Below are positions 1 to 14,778 of a stretch of DNA of 50,928 bases, piece by piece. The position numbers and the translations under genes were made by a program. The number at the start of each line of letters is the position of its first letter. Within the stretch, counting starts at the first letter, position 1. Source of the DNA: Anaeromassilibacillus sp. An250 (GTDB lineage Bacteria > Bacillota > Clostridia > Oscillospirales > Acutalibacteraceae); contig NZ_NFJK01000023.1 in the NCBI RefSeq assembly GCF_002159845.1, positions 1 through 50,928 of the forward strand, written 5' to 3'. Below the pieces are notes generated by a model, which worked only from the letters and a program-made list of their open reading frames with translations, was not told the DNA's origin and ran no database searches.

Positions 1-190
1 TATGGAGCAGAAAGCAAACTCTTTTCCGTTTGCTTTCTTAGGGAACGCCGTAGGCGAGAGAGGCACTTTGTGCCCGCGAAAGGCACTGTGTGCCCGCGAA
101 AAGACGCTGTGCGTCCCCTGTAAACAGCAAGGTTCCTGTCCTGAGAAAATTTCCGGGACAGGGACCTTCCTGTTTTCGTATTTTTCTTAC
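1..190. repeat. Hairpin-rich interspersed repeat element, copy 1
   Basis: Non-coding element whose second copy lies at 46003-46265. Both contain GGGAACGCCGTAGGCG, then a series of short perfect hairpins, then a long terminator-like hairpin. Here the small hairpins are CGCC-GTA-GGCG (46-56), GGCAC-TTT-GTGCC (62-74), GGCAC-TGT-GTGCC (82-94) and GACGC-TGT-GCGTC (103-115), separated by CGCGAAA spacers. GGCAC/GTGCC and GACGC/GCGTC differ by paired changes, so the stem is kept while its sequence varies. An open frame crosses the element but has no ribosome site and reads only as a shadow of the repeats. The left edge is cut by the window. Confidence 0.7.
129..178 (+). terminator. Terminator-like hairpin closing the repeat element
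   Basis: A 13-bp stem (129-141 with 156-168, one G:U pair) and a 14-nt loop, followed by CCTGTTTTCG. It would end transcripts entering from the left edge of the window. A hairpin of the same design closes the second copy of the element near 46220-46258. Confidence 0.55.
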
Positions 191-233
191 GTATATGCCA
201 AGAGGAGCAGTATTGGTACGTTCATTTTCCTCG

Positions 234-650
234 TTATGAATGGTTGGAAAGTTCCATTTGGCGTTCCCACTCGCACAAAGCGTTCAACGCGGGCAAAAGT
301 GTTTTCCCAGAGGGGGTCAGGCTGTATTCCACCTTTGGGGGAATCTCCTGATACTGCTGCCGGTGCAGCAACCCGTCCGCGCAGAGGTCCTTGAGGCTTT
401 GGCTGAGCATCATATCCGTGATGCCGGATACCGCACTTTTGATCTCCCCATAGCGGTGGCATTTCCCATCTTGCAGCGCCCATAAAATCCGGGTTTTCCA
501 TTTGCCGCCCGCCACGCGCAGAAAATAGACGAGGGGCGCTTCCGGCGCAGCCAGTTGGACGCTTTCCCCGGCAGACACAACCTCCACGGGCGCGGGGGAG
601 GGGGAAGCCCGCTTTAACCGCTTCTTCTTTTTTTCCTTATCCTTTTTCAT
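234..650 (-). CDS. HxlR-family winged-helix transcriptional regulator
   Basis: A 138-residue protein with a Lys-rich and then Pro/Ala-rich N-terminus (about 1-40) followed by one winged-helix DNA-binding domain. The core holds GGKWKTRILWALQDGKCHRY and the SQSLKDLCADGLLHRQQY helix-turn region, then VEYSLTPSGKTLLP in the wing. This is the HxlR pattern, a family that usually binds as a dimer near its own promoter. The ATG at 650 is chosen over an upstream in-frame codon because AAAGGAG lies just before it. It is 60 bp downstream of the MFS gene on the same strand, so it may regulate that transporter (inference). A perfect palindrome sits directly upstream at 665-686. The effector is unknown. Confidence 0.85.
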   Translation of the reverse strand: MKKDKEKKKKRLKRASPSPAPVEVVSAGESVQLAAPEAPLVYFLRVAGGKWKTRILWALQDGKCHRYGEIKSAVSGITDMMLSQSLKDLCADGLLHRQQYQEIPPKVEYSLTPSGKTLLPALNALCEWERQMELSNHS

Positions 651-663
651 ACCGCCGCTCCTT

Positions 664-692
664 TCTATATTCACTCATGAATATAGAGTCAA
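664..692 (-). promoter_or_regulatory. Promoter and palindromic operator of the HxlR gene
   Basis: On the minus strand TTGACT (692-687), a 17-bp spacer and TATAGA (669-664) form a good sigma-A promoter. The perfect 9-bp inverted repeat CTATATTCA-4 nt-TGAATATAG (665-686) fills the spacer and most of the -10 box, which is the usual place for autorepression. If this -10 is used, the transcript would start about 7 nt before the ATG and lose the AAAGGAG. An alternative -10 (TATATT inside the palindrome) would keep it. Confidence 0.6.
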
Positions 693-710
693 TCTATAAA
701 ACCGATGATA

Positions 711-1874
711 TCATATTCCCGGATGTTTGGCAAGCACTTTTCCCCGGAAACATAGAAATAGACCGAAAAAACAAAACGCGGCCCCCAGGAAAAGGGCAGG
801 AATCACCGAATGATCGGCCAGGGCGCCAAAGGCCAAATTTGTGCTGGTGGCCGTCAGGTTCATCACAAAGGAATGCACGGACAACGCTGTCGCGCGGTTG
901 GCGACGGAGATATGCCGGTTTTGAATGTCCATACGCAAAGGGATAAATAGGGCGCCCGCCGCGCTCAACGCCATCATCCCGGCAACTGAAAGGATGGGTT
1001 GCGCAAAGAGCGCCATGAGGATGCAGGCCATCCCTCCCGTGCCAAACAGCAGGATAGCCGAACGGCGCTCCCCGAGGCGGCCAGCCAAGCGGTGCGATTG
1101 CGCGGCCAAAAGGCTCGACAAGGTCACCAGGATGGTGCAAATGCCCATTGCAACGGGCGGGATGCCGCTGCGCAGATATTGGAGTTGATTTAAGAACACC
1201 GTGATGGTCTGTTTGCTTTCCGCCAAGAGCGCGGCGCCTAGGAGAAAGAGCAGGAACCGCCGGTCTTGGAAGAGCGTGGCCCAAAATGCGCGCAGTTTGG
1301 GCCGGGCGGCGGCAGCTTCCAAAGGGACGGATGGCAAAAACAGGGAGAGCAGAAAGGCCGCCCCGTATGTATAGGCGGAAAACAGCGCCGCCAAGCGGTA
1401 GTTCTCCCCGATGAAGAGAGAAAAGACCATGCAGGCAAGCACCAGTCCCGCGGTGTTCAGCGCTTCCCACAGACCAAAGATGCGGCGGGACTCCCGCTCC
1501 GGGCAGTTGTTCCCGCCCATGGAGAGGAAGAGATAGGCGCTGTCACATCCGGATAGGCCGGACAAAACAATGGAGAGCAGCAGCCGTTCCGTGAGAAACC
1601 AGCCGAACCCTTCCGCGCGCCAAAAGACGATTTTGGAGATAAAATAGAGAAAATGGCAGATCACCAGCGTGTTGCGGTAGCCGATACGGTCGGCGATCCA
1701 GCCCCAGGGAAGCTCCATCGCGAGGCTGGCCGCAAGGGAGATGCTTTCGATCACCGTGATTTGAAAAACGCCCACGCCGTTCGCCTGCCGGTACAGCGTG
1801 GCGACCGGCGCATAAAAGACAAGGCCCTGCAAAAATGCGATCGCATAGCAGAGCCGAATGTTTCGTTTCTGCAT
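711..1874 (-). CDS. MFS transporter (major facilitator superfamily)
   Basis: A 387-residue integral membrane protein with about twelve hydrophobic segments in two halves, the usual length for the superfamily. The loop after the second segment has the MFS motif A pattern (GWIADRIGYRNTL, near residue 60). Between the halves is a short basic stretch (ARPKLRAFWATLFQDRR). The ATG at 1874 is chosen because GGAAAGGAA lies before it; the open frame extends 11 codons further but those codons contain the ribosome site. The HxlR gene follows on the same strand after 60 bp with its own operator. Substrate is not visible from the sequence; a drug or metabolite exporter is plausible. Confidence 0.85.
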   Translation of the reverse strand: MQKRNIRLCYAIAFLQGLVFYAPVATLYRQANGVGVFQITVIESISLAASLAMELPWGWIADRIGYRNTLVICHFLYFISKIVFWRAEGFGWFLTERLLLSIVLSGLSGCDSAYLFLSMGGNNCPERESRRIFGLWEALNTAGLVLACMVFSLFIGENYRLAALFSAYTYGAAFLLSLFLPSVPLEAAAARPKLRAFWATLFQDRRFLLFLLGAALLAESKQTITVFLNQLQYLRSGIPPVAMGICTILVTLSSLLAAQSHRLAGRLGERRSAILLFGTGGMACILMALFAQPILSVAGMMALSAAGALFIPLRMDIQNRHISVANRATALSVHSFVMNLTATSTNLAFGALADHSVIPALFLGAAFCFFGLFLCFRGKVLAKHPGI

Positions 1875-2008
1875 CGTGAATTTCCTTTCCGTGAAAAATG
1901 GCAACACAAATCAAAGCCCGCCGGGCATCATCCTACGGGCCTGTTTTGTCGAAACAGGAAAAGACAAATCAATGCAGAGGATTCATAGAGAAGTCCCTTT
2001 CGTCCGTT

Positions 2009-2641
2009 TTATTTGGCGTCCAGCGCCAGGGCTGCCGCGCGGGAATAGACGCATCCGCAATAGTTCTGGCGGTAAAGGTTGTATTCCCGGCTCAACTCGA
2101 TGGAGCGCTTGTACCCGTTCCGCTTTTTGAAGTCGGAGAATAGATAGGGGACGCCGTACTCTTTCGCCAGCTCCGCGCCGATGGTATTCAATTTCTCGGC
2201 GTTTTTGTAGGGGCTGATGGAAAGGGTGGTGGTAAAATAGTCGCATGCCAGATCCTTTGCAGCCTGTGCTGCTTCCGTCAGGCGCAGGCGGTAACAGAGG
2301 GTGCAGCGGTCTCCCCCCTCGGGTTCCGCTTCGTGGCCCTTTGCCAGGTCGAAAAAGCGCTCGGGTTCGTAATCGCCCAGCGTCAATGTAACGGGGCCCG
2401 CAAGCGGCATTTCCTGCAAGAGGCGGCGTACCTCCGCCACGCGCTTTTCGTATTCCTCCTGCGGGGAGATGTTTGGATTATAGTAAAACAGGACGATGGA
2501 AAAATAGCGGGAGAGGTATTCCAGTACATAGCTGCTGCAAGGCGCGCAGCAGGCGTGCAGCAGCAGCTTGGGCCGCAGCGTTTCCTGCTCCAAATGCGCC
2601 AAAACCACATCCAGTTCTTTCTGATAGTTTCGCTTGTTCAT
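2009..2641 (-). CDS. queH: Epoxyqueuosine reductase QueH
   Basis: A 210-residue member of the QueH (formerly DUF208) family, which reduces epoxyqueuosine to queuosine in tRNA as the non-orthologous replacement of QueG. Visible family signatures are HACCAPC (residues 29-35), the GGDRCTLCYRLRL segment and the C-terminal YCGC. These cysteines are known in the family to bind an iron-sulfur cluster and a metal pair and form a redox disulfide. The ATG at 2641 overlaps the TGA of the upstream phosphoesterase gene as ATGA, so the two are likely translationally coupled; another ATG four codons upstream (2653) cannot be excluded. No other queuosine genes are in the window. Confidence 0.93.
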   Translation of the reverse strand: MNKRNYQKELDVVLAHLEQETLRPKLLLHACCAPCSSYVLEYLSRYFSIVLFYYNPNISPQEEYEKRVAEVRRLLQEMPLAGPVTLTLGDYEPERFFDLAKGHEAEPEGGDRCTLCYRLRLTEAAQAAKDLACDYFTTTLSISPYKNAEKLNTIGAELAKEYGVPYLFSDFKKRNGYKRSIELSREYNLYRQNYCGCVYSRAAALALDAK

Positions 2642-3366
2642 ATTTTCCACCATCCGTCCTCTTTCGGTTGAAAATCCACCTGGCCTTGCCCCAGGGGGAG
2701 AAGGTTTTGGTACACCGCCGTGTGGCGTTCATCCACGTCGAGATCCTTATGCACATGGCCGAAATACCAGCGCTTATAGTGAAGCCGCGCGTCAATCCCC
2801 TCTAAAAAACGGTTGAAGGGTTCTTCTCTCGGCCGCTTGCGGAATTGGTTGACGATCTGAAGCGGCGCCGTATGCGTGACGACGTAATCTACCGCAAACT
2901 GTGCGTCCATCAGGGTGCGCATCGCCTCCCCGTATTCGACCGCATTCGGCATTTCCTCCGGCCACCAGGAGACGCCCTCGGTCCGGAATTCCACATCCCC
3001 GGAGGCGCCGCCGCCCATGGTGAAGATTTTGCAGCCATCCAGCGTGAAAAGCTGGCCGCGCATCAGGTGGATGACGTGGTCCGTCACGCGGTGTACCTTG
3101 CCGCCGTTCCACAGCTCCACCGGGTATTGGTTCAACAGGCTGAAATTCTCGTGGTTGCCATCGACAAACAGCGTGGTGAACCGTTTGCGTTTAAACCAGC
3201 GGAGCCAGAAGTCGTCCGAACCGCCTGGCCCGGTCCACACGCCGCCGAAGTCGCCGCAGATCAACACATAATCGTTTTTGGTCAGCTTTTTCTGTTCGGG
3301 GAACGCCTTGGTCGTCAGTTTTGTCACGTCATAAGGAATATGCGTGTCGCCTGTGATATAGATCAT
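2638..3366 (-). CDS. Calcineurin-type metallophosphoesterase
   Basis: A 242-residue cytoplasmic protein with the five metal-binding blocks of the calcineurin-like phosphoesterase fold: GDTH near residue 6, GDFGGVW, VDGNHENF, VVTHTAP and FGHVHKD. These residues hold two divalent metals that hydrolyse phosphomono- or diesters. The ATG at 3366 follows GGGGGGAT at good distance; an upstream in-frame codon would put that ribosome site inside the gene. It overlaps queH by four bases (ATGA) and leads that pair. The substrate cannot be told from sequence, and nothing links it directly to queuosine chemistry. Confidence 0.88.
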   Translation of the reverse strand: MIYITGDTHIPYDVTKLTTKAFPEQKKLTKNDYVLICGDFGGVWTGPGGSDDFWLRWFKRKRFTTLFVDGNHENFSLLNQYPVELWNGGKVHRVTDHVIHLMRGQLFTLDGCKIFTMGGGASGDVEFRTEGVSWWPEEMPNAVEYGEAMRTLMDAQFAVDYVVTHTAPLQIVNQFRKRPREEPFNRFLEGIDARLHYKRWYFGHVHKDLDVDERHTAVYQNLLPLGQGQVDFQPKEDGWWKI

Positions 3367-3515
3367 GCGGTATCCCCCCTTTTGCATCTATTGTAACAAG
3401 CCGGTTTGGAAAAAGCAAATCCGGGGTGAAAAATCTGCCCCTTTTCTTGCATCGCCTATCCGGTTATGCTAAAATGGAACCAACGAAACCGGATGTACGC
3501 AGGAGGGGAACTGGT

Positions 3516-4040
3516 ATGTTGGAGGAGAAGGACATCCAAGCGATTGCGCAGCTCATTTTGGCAAGCGAAGAGCGTTTGCGTGGAGAAATTGGCCAAGTCG
3601 AAGAGCGTTTGCGCGTGGAATTTCATTCGAAATTGGAAACCGAGATTCATGCCAGTGAAGAGCGGACGCGCACCGGAATACAGGAAGAAATTCGTGCCAG
3701 CGAAGACCGTTTGCGTGGGGAAATGGGCCAGGTAGAAGACCGTTTGCGCACGGAATTCCAATCGAAGCTGGAAACGGAGATCCGCGCGAGCGAGGAACGC
3801 CTGCGCACAGAATTCCATTCACAGCTGAAAGAGGAAATCCACGCCAGCGAAACCCGCACCCATGCCTACATAGAGAGCGGCGTGATGAAGCCGATCCGCC
3901 TGTTGGCCGAAGGCCATGCCCAGATTTTGGAACGTCTGCCGGAGGCGGACGAATTGGATTCCCTGCGCGGACGTGTGCGCAATTTGGAGCGAATCGTCAC
4001 AGAGCAGGGCCGCGAGATCGACGCCCTGAAGCGCGCATAA
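3516..4040 (+). CDS. Coiled-coil protein with internal repeats
   Basis: A 174-residue, highly charged protein (Glu/Arg rich) with no signal peptide or membrane segment. Residues about 15-120 are made of heptad-like blocks: EERLRGEIGQVEERLR, FHSKLETEIHASEERT and close copies. A 45-residue (135-bp) unit starting near 3563 recurs near 3698. The tail (DSLRGRVRNLERIVTEQGRE) is another short coiled coil. The ATG at 3516 has AGGAGGGG before it; the upstream open frame contains that site and is not used. It resembles hypothetical coiled-coil proteins of gut Clostridia, and no function can be assigned. A strong terminator follows at 4128-4155. Confidence 0.75.
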   Translation: MLEEKDIQAIAQLILASEERLRGEIGQVEERLRVEFHSKLETEIHASEERTRTGIQEEIRASEDRLRGEMGQVEDRLRTEFQSKLETEIRASEERLRTEFHSQLKEEIHASETRTHAYIESGVMKPIRLLAEGHAQILERLPEADELDSLRGRVRNLERIVTEQGREIDALKRA

Positions 4041-4127
4041 GCCCTTCCTAGCGCGGGAAAAGCTCCCGTCTTACATTCCTTCCGAATCCTTCATGGGATG
4101 TCCATCCTGTTGAAAAACGATACCTGT

Positions 4128-4155
4128 GCCGGAGAACGTGTTCTCCGGCTTTTTT
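4128..4155 (+). terminator. Rho-independent terminator after the coiled-coil gene
   Basis: A perfect 9-bp stem GCCGGAGAA / TTCTCCGGC with a CGTG loop, followed by six T. Confidence 0.9.
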
Positions 4156-4327
4156 ATGAAAGCGCAAGCTTTTGTATGGTAAGTCGCCTGCGGAACTATA
4201 GAGCTATTTTTCGGCATTATACTATTAATAATCAAATGATTTTGGGCGCGCGTTGTTTGGATGCGGGCCCACTTTTGACCTCAAAAGGGGAAGATCGCCG
4301 CCTGGTGGGGGAAAGGGGAGAATCCAC

Positions 4328-5701
4328 ACGAAAGACGCACAGAACGATTTTACCAAGGGAAGCATGGCTGGAAATATCATGAATATGGCCATGCCGATGA
4401 TGCTGGCGCAGCTCATCAACCTGCTGTACAGCGTGGTGGACCGCGTCTATATCGGGCGCATTCCGGACGTGGGCACGTTGGCGCTGACGGGCCTGGGCGT
4501 GACCTTTCCCATCATCAATATTTTGAACGCCTTTGCGAACCTCTTTGGAATGGGCGGCGCGCCGCTCTGTTCCATTGCACGCGGGCGCGGGGAAAAGGAA
4601 GAGGCCGGGCGCATCATGCAGTGTTCCTATACGCTGCTGCTCATCAGCGGGGTGGCTCTGACCGCCCTCGGCTATCTCTTTTTAAAGCCGCTTTTGTATC
4701 TGTTCGGTGCGAGCGACGCGACGTATCCCTACGCGCGGGACTACATGCTGATCTATCTGGCCGGTACCCTCTTTGTAATGGTCAGCCTGGGGATGAACAA
4801 TTTCATCAATTCGCAGGGCTTCGGGCGCGTCGGCATGCTCAGCGTGTTGAGCGGTGCCGTGGCGAATTTGGTGCTCGACCCAATCTTTATCTTTGCCTTT
4901 GGGATGGGCGTCCGCGGCGCGGCGATTGCGACGGTGCTCTCGCAGGGGTTGTCCGCGGCATGGGTGCTCTGCTTTTTGAGCGGGAAAAAGGCGATCCTGC
5001 GCCTGAAACCAGCGAAGTTCTTTTTGCACGGCGGGATGTCCAAACAGATCACAGCCATGGGCTTTTCGGGTTTTACGATGTCGGCCACCAACAGCGCTGT
5101 GCAGATCCTCTGCAACGCGCAGATGCAGGCCTACGGCGGTGACCTCTATGTGGGTGTTATGACCATCCTCAACTCGGTGCGCGACATCCTCACCATGCCG
5201 GTCAACGGATTGACCAGCGGGGCGCAGCCGGTGCTGGGCTTTAACTACGGCGCGCAGGCATACCGGCGGGTGAAAAAGGGCATTGTGTTCATGACACTGA
5301 GCTGCATGGCGTATACGCTGGTGGCGTGGCTGTTGGTGTTCCTGTTCCCGCAGTTCTTTATACAGATCTTTAATACCGACGACGCAGCCCTGTTGCAGGC
5401 GAGCATTCCGGCGCTGCACATGTATTTCTTCGGGTTCTTCATGATGACCTTCCAATTTGCCGGGCAATCCACGTTTGTGGCGCTGGGCAAGGCAAAACAT
5501 GCGATCTTTTTCTCGATCTTCCGCAAGGTGATTATCGTCATCCCGCTGACCATCCTGCTGCCGGGCCTATTCCAGATGGGCGTGAACGGCGTCTTCTGGG
5601 CGGAACCGATTTCCAACTTTGTGGGCGGCGCGGCAAGCTTTATCACCATGCTGTGTACGGTATGGCCCGCCTTGAAAGAAGAAAAAGGGCTTGCGCATTA
5701 G
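4328..5701 (+). CDS. MATE family multidrug/sodium antiporter with non-standard start
   Basis: About 458 residues with twelve hydrophobic segments, typical of the MATE family, which exports cationic drugs or metabolites using a Na+ or H+ gradient. The N-terminal NDFTKGSMAGNIMNMAMPMM, then VDRVYIGRI, and the later NGLTSGAQPVLGFNYGAQ match family landmarks. The start is unusual. A strong site (GGAAAGGGGAG, ending 4320) is followed after 7 nt by ACG (4328), exactly where the family start MKDAQNDFTKG would be expected, so an ATG seems to have become ACG. Other in-frame choices are TTG at 4253, far upstream without a good ribosome site, and ATG at 4364, which would cut off conserved sequence. The frame is otherwise intact. 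Confidence 0.85.
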   Translation, partial: TKDAQNDFTKGSMAGNIMNMAMPMMLAQLINLLYSVVDRVYIGRIPDVGTLALTGLGVTFPIINILNAFANLFGMGGAPLCSIARGRGEKEEAGRIMQCSYTLLLISGVALTALGYLFLKPLLYLFGASDATYPYARDYMLIYLAGTLFVMVSLGMNNFINSQGFGRVGMLSVLSGAVANLVLDPIFIFAFGMGVRGAAIATVLSQGLSAAWVLCFLSGKKAILRLKPAKFFLHGGMSKQITAMGFSGFTMSATNSAVQILCNAQMQAYGGDLYVGVMTILNSVRDILTMPVNGLTSGAQPVLGFNYGAQAYRRVKKGIVFMTLSCMAYTLVAWLLVFLFPQFFIQIFNTDDAALLQASIPALHMYFFGFFMMTFQFAGQSTFVALGKAKHAIFFSIFRKVIIVIPLTILLPGLFQMGVNGVFWAEPISNFVGGAASFITMLCTVWPALKEEKGLAH

Positions 5702-5713
5702 GTCAAAATCCCC

Positions 5714-5759
5714 CTGACACGCCTTTAAAATCCTGTTATGATGAAAACAAGGATTTTAA
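5714..5759 (+). promoter_or_regulatory. Promoter with inverted repeat around the -10 box
   Basis: CTGACA (5714-5719), a 17-bp spacer and TATGAT (5737-5742) precede the small HTH gene. The 10-bp arms TTAAAATCCT (5725-5734) and AGGATTTTAA (5750-5759) flank the -10 box and start site. This is a natural place for a repressor, perhaps the HTH protein itself. Confidence 0.6.
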
Positions 5760-5771
5760 GGGGGAAGAAAC

Positions 5772-6029
5772 ATGAAGGACAAAGTAACACGCGATTTGCT
5801 TCGAATGTGCCAGAATTTCCGGCGGCTTCGACGGGAAAGGGGAATCTCCCTTGAAGAGCTTTCGAAAAATACGTTGGTAGAGGAGTCCCTTTTACAGTGT
5901 TTAGAGGCGGATGACGTGCCCGATGCGTTTGATGTGGAGCAGTTTTGCCGGATGTGTGAATATTTCCAAATCCGGCCCTCGGAAGCCTTTCAGGAGCCGA
6001 AGGAAGCAAATAGTGATCGGAATGGATAA
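5772..6029 (+). CDS. Small XRE-like helix-turn-helix protein
   Basis: An 85-residue protein that is almost entirely one lambda-repressor-type helix-turn-helix domain: FRRLRRERGISLEELSKNTL (about 16-35), then LLQCLEADDVPDAFDVEQF and a final helix with IRPSEAF. No effector domain, so it is probably a single-domain DNA-binding regulator. The ATG follows AAGGGGGAAG. Its own promoter carries an inverted repeat at the start site, which suggests autoregulation (inference). A strong hairpin terminator follows at 6096-6135 and serves both this gene and the opposing giant gene. Targets are unknown. Confidence 0.75.
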   Translation: MKDKVTRDLLRMCQNFRRLRRERGISLEELSKNTLVEESLLQCLEADDVPDAFDVEQFCRMCEYFQIRPSEAFQEPKEANSDRNG

Positions 6030-6095
6030 TGATTGCTTGGGAATCCATGGCCGGCATGGATAGAAATGAATCGGAACGAAGTTTCTTACAAAAGA

Positions 6096-6139
6096 GAGAG
6101 CTCCCGCTCTGGAGAAATCCAGAGCGGGAGCTCTCTTGT
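6096..6139. terminator. Bidirectional terminator between convergent genes
   Basis: A perfect 18-bp stem (6096-6113 with 6118-6135) with a GAAA loop, T-rich on both sides (TTGTTT on plus; TCTTTTGT on minus). It separates the HTH gene from the convergent beta-galactosidase gene. Confidence 0.85.
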
Positions 6140-6229
6140 TTACAGGGAAGAGTCTTCCCCTTTTCTGCTATTTCCGATTAGCCAATGGTTACCGTGCAAT
6201 GGACGCGTAGCGTCCGTCTACGAAAGCTC

Positions 6230-14211
<7,982 letters not shown>

Positions 14212-14329
14212 CCTCCCAAGGATACACGACCCTTCGGGCGAAGTGCGATTGGAGGATGAGAGGCGAGAGAAAAAGAAAAAGTCAATTAAGCGACAAGCAC
14301 TTAATTGACTCTTTATGGCGTGCCCTACG
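14212..14329 (-). repeat. Diverged copy A of tRNA-Arg 3'-end/terminator repeat
   Basis: About 118 bp related to copies B and C. On the minus strand it begins with a degenerate tRNA 3' end (GGGCACGCCA), then a hairpin AGTCAATTAAG-9 nt-CTTAATTGACT followed by TTTTTCTTTTTC. Compared with B and C the two stem arms changed together, so pairing is kept. The purine-rich tail ends in a CAATCGCACTTCGCCC block. Confidence 0.75.
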
Positions 14330-14332
14330 TTT

Positions 14333-14450
14333 CTTCCCAAGAACACGAGCCCCCTAGGGCGAAGTGCGATTGGAGGATGAGCAGTGAAAGAAAAAGAAAA
14401 AGTCAACTCAGCGACAAGCACTAAGTTGACTTTTTGTGGCGCGCCCGAAG
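14333..14450 (-). repeat. Copy B of tRNA-Arg 3'-end/terminator repeat
   Basis: 118 bp identical to copy C (14498-14615). It holds the last bases of the tRNA with CCA (CTTCGGGCGCGCCA on minus), the terminator hairpin and its T-rich tail, and the conserved CAATCGCACTTCGCCC block. The rest of a tRNA is absent, so it is a 3' remnant, not a second gene. Confidence 0.85.
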
Positions 14451-14458
14451 TTGAGACG

Positions 14459-14485
14459 CAAAAAAGCTCCTGTGGAGCGTTTTTG
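14459..14485. terminator. Small bidirectional hairpin between repeat copies B and C
   Basis: GCTCC-TGT-GGAGC flanked by five or six A on the left and five T on the right, so it can fold and end transcription in either direction. It lies in the only unique sequence between the two identical copies. Confidence 0.55.
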
Positions 14486-14497
14486 TTGCCGAGGTCC

Positions 14498-14615
14498 CTT
14501 CCCAAGAACACGAGCCCCCTAGGGCGAAGTGCGATTGGAGGATGAGCAGTGAAAGAAAAAGAAAAAGTCAACTCAGCGACAAGCACTAAGTTGACTTTTT
14601 GTGGCGCGCCCGAAG
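14498..14615 (-). repeat. Copy C: the native tRNA-Arg 3' end with terminator
   Basis: This 118-bp copy overlaps the intact tRNA gene by its last 14 bases and supplies the tRNA terminator. It is identical to copy B. Confidence 0.85.
14555..14596 (-). terminator. Terminator of tRNA-Arg
   Basis: On the minus strand AGTCAACTTAG, a 9-nt loop and CTGAGTTGACT (one G:U pair), followed by TTTTTCTTTTTC. It lies 6 nt after the CCA. Confidence 0.85.
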
Positions 14616-14678
14616 GGACTCGAACCCCTGACCTTCTGATTCGTAGTCAGACACTCTATCCAGCTGAGCTACGAGCGC
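14602..14678 (-). tRNA. tRNA-Arg (anticodon ACG)
   Basis: Complete cloverleaf on the minus strand. The acceptor arm is GCGCTCG / CGGGCGC with one G:U pair, the D arm has GCTCAGCTGGATAGAGT, the anticodon stem CTGACTACGAATCAG shows ACG, and the T arm has GGTTCGAGTCC. The CCA end is encoded (14602-14604). ACG becomes ICG after TadA deamination and reads CGU, CGC and CGA. The 3' end is duplicated twice downstream (copies A and B). Confidence 0.97.
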
Positions 14679-14707
14679 ATAGACAGCTCACTTAAAGCTG
14701 CCATAGT

Positions 14708-14736
14708 ATAATAGCATGTTTGTCCGAAAAATACAA
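14708..14736 (-). promoter_or_regulatory. Promoter of tRNA-Arg
   Basis: Minus strand TTGTAT (14736-14731), 17-bp spacer, TATTAT (14713-14708), about 30 bp before the mature tRNA 5' end. Confidence 0.6.
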
Positions 14737-14778
14737 GGGGTTTTTCAAAAAATATTCCATAATTTGCAGGAATTTCTT

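Noticed and set aside
2-394. Open frame over the first repeat element
   Set aside because: It reads through hairpins and a terminator, has no ribosome site and overlaps the HxlR gene.
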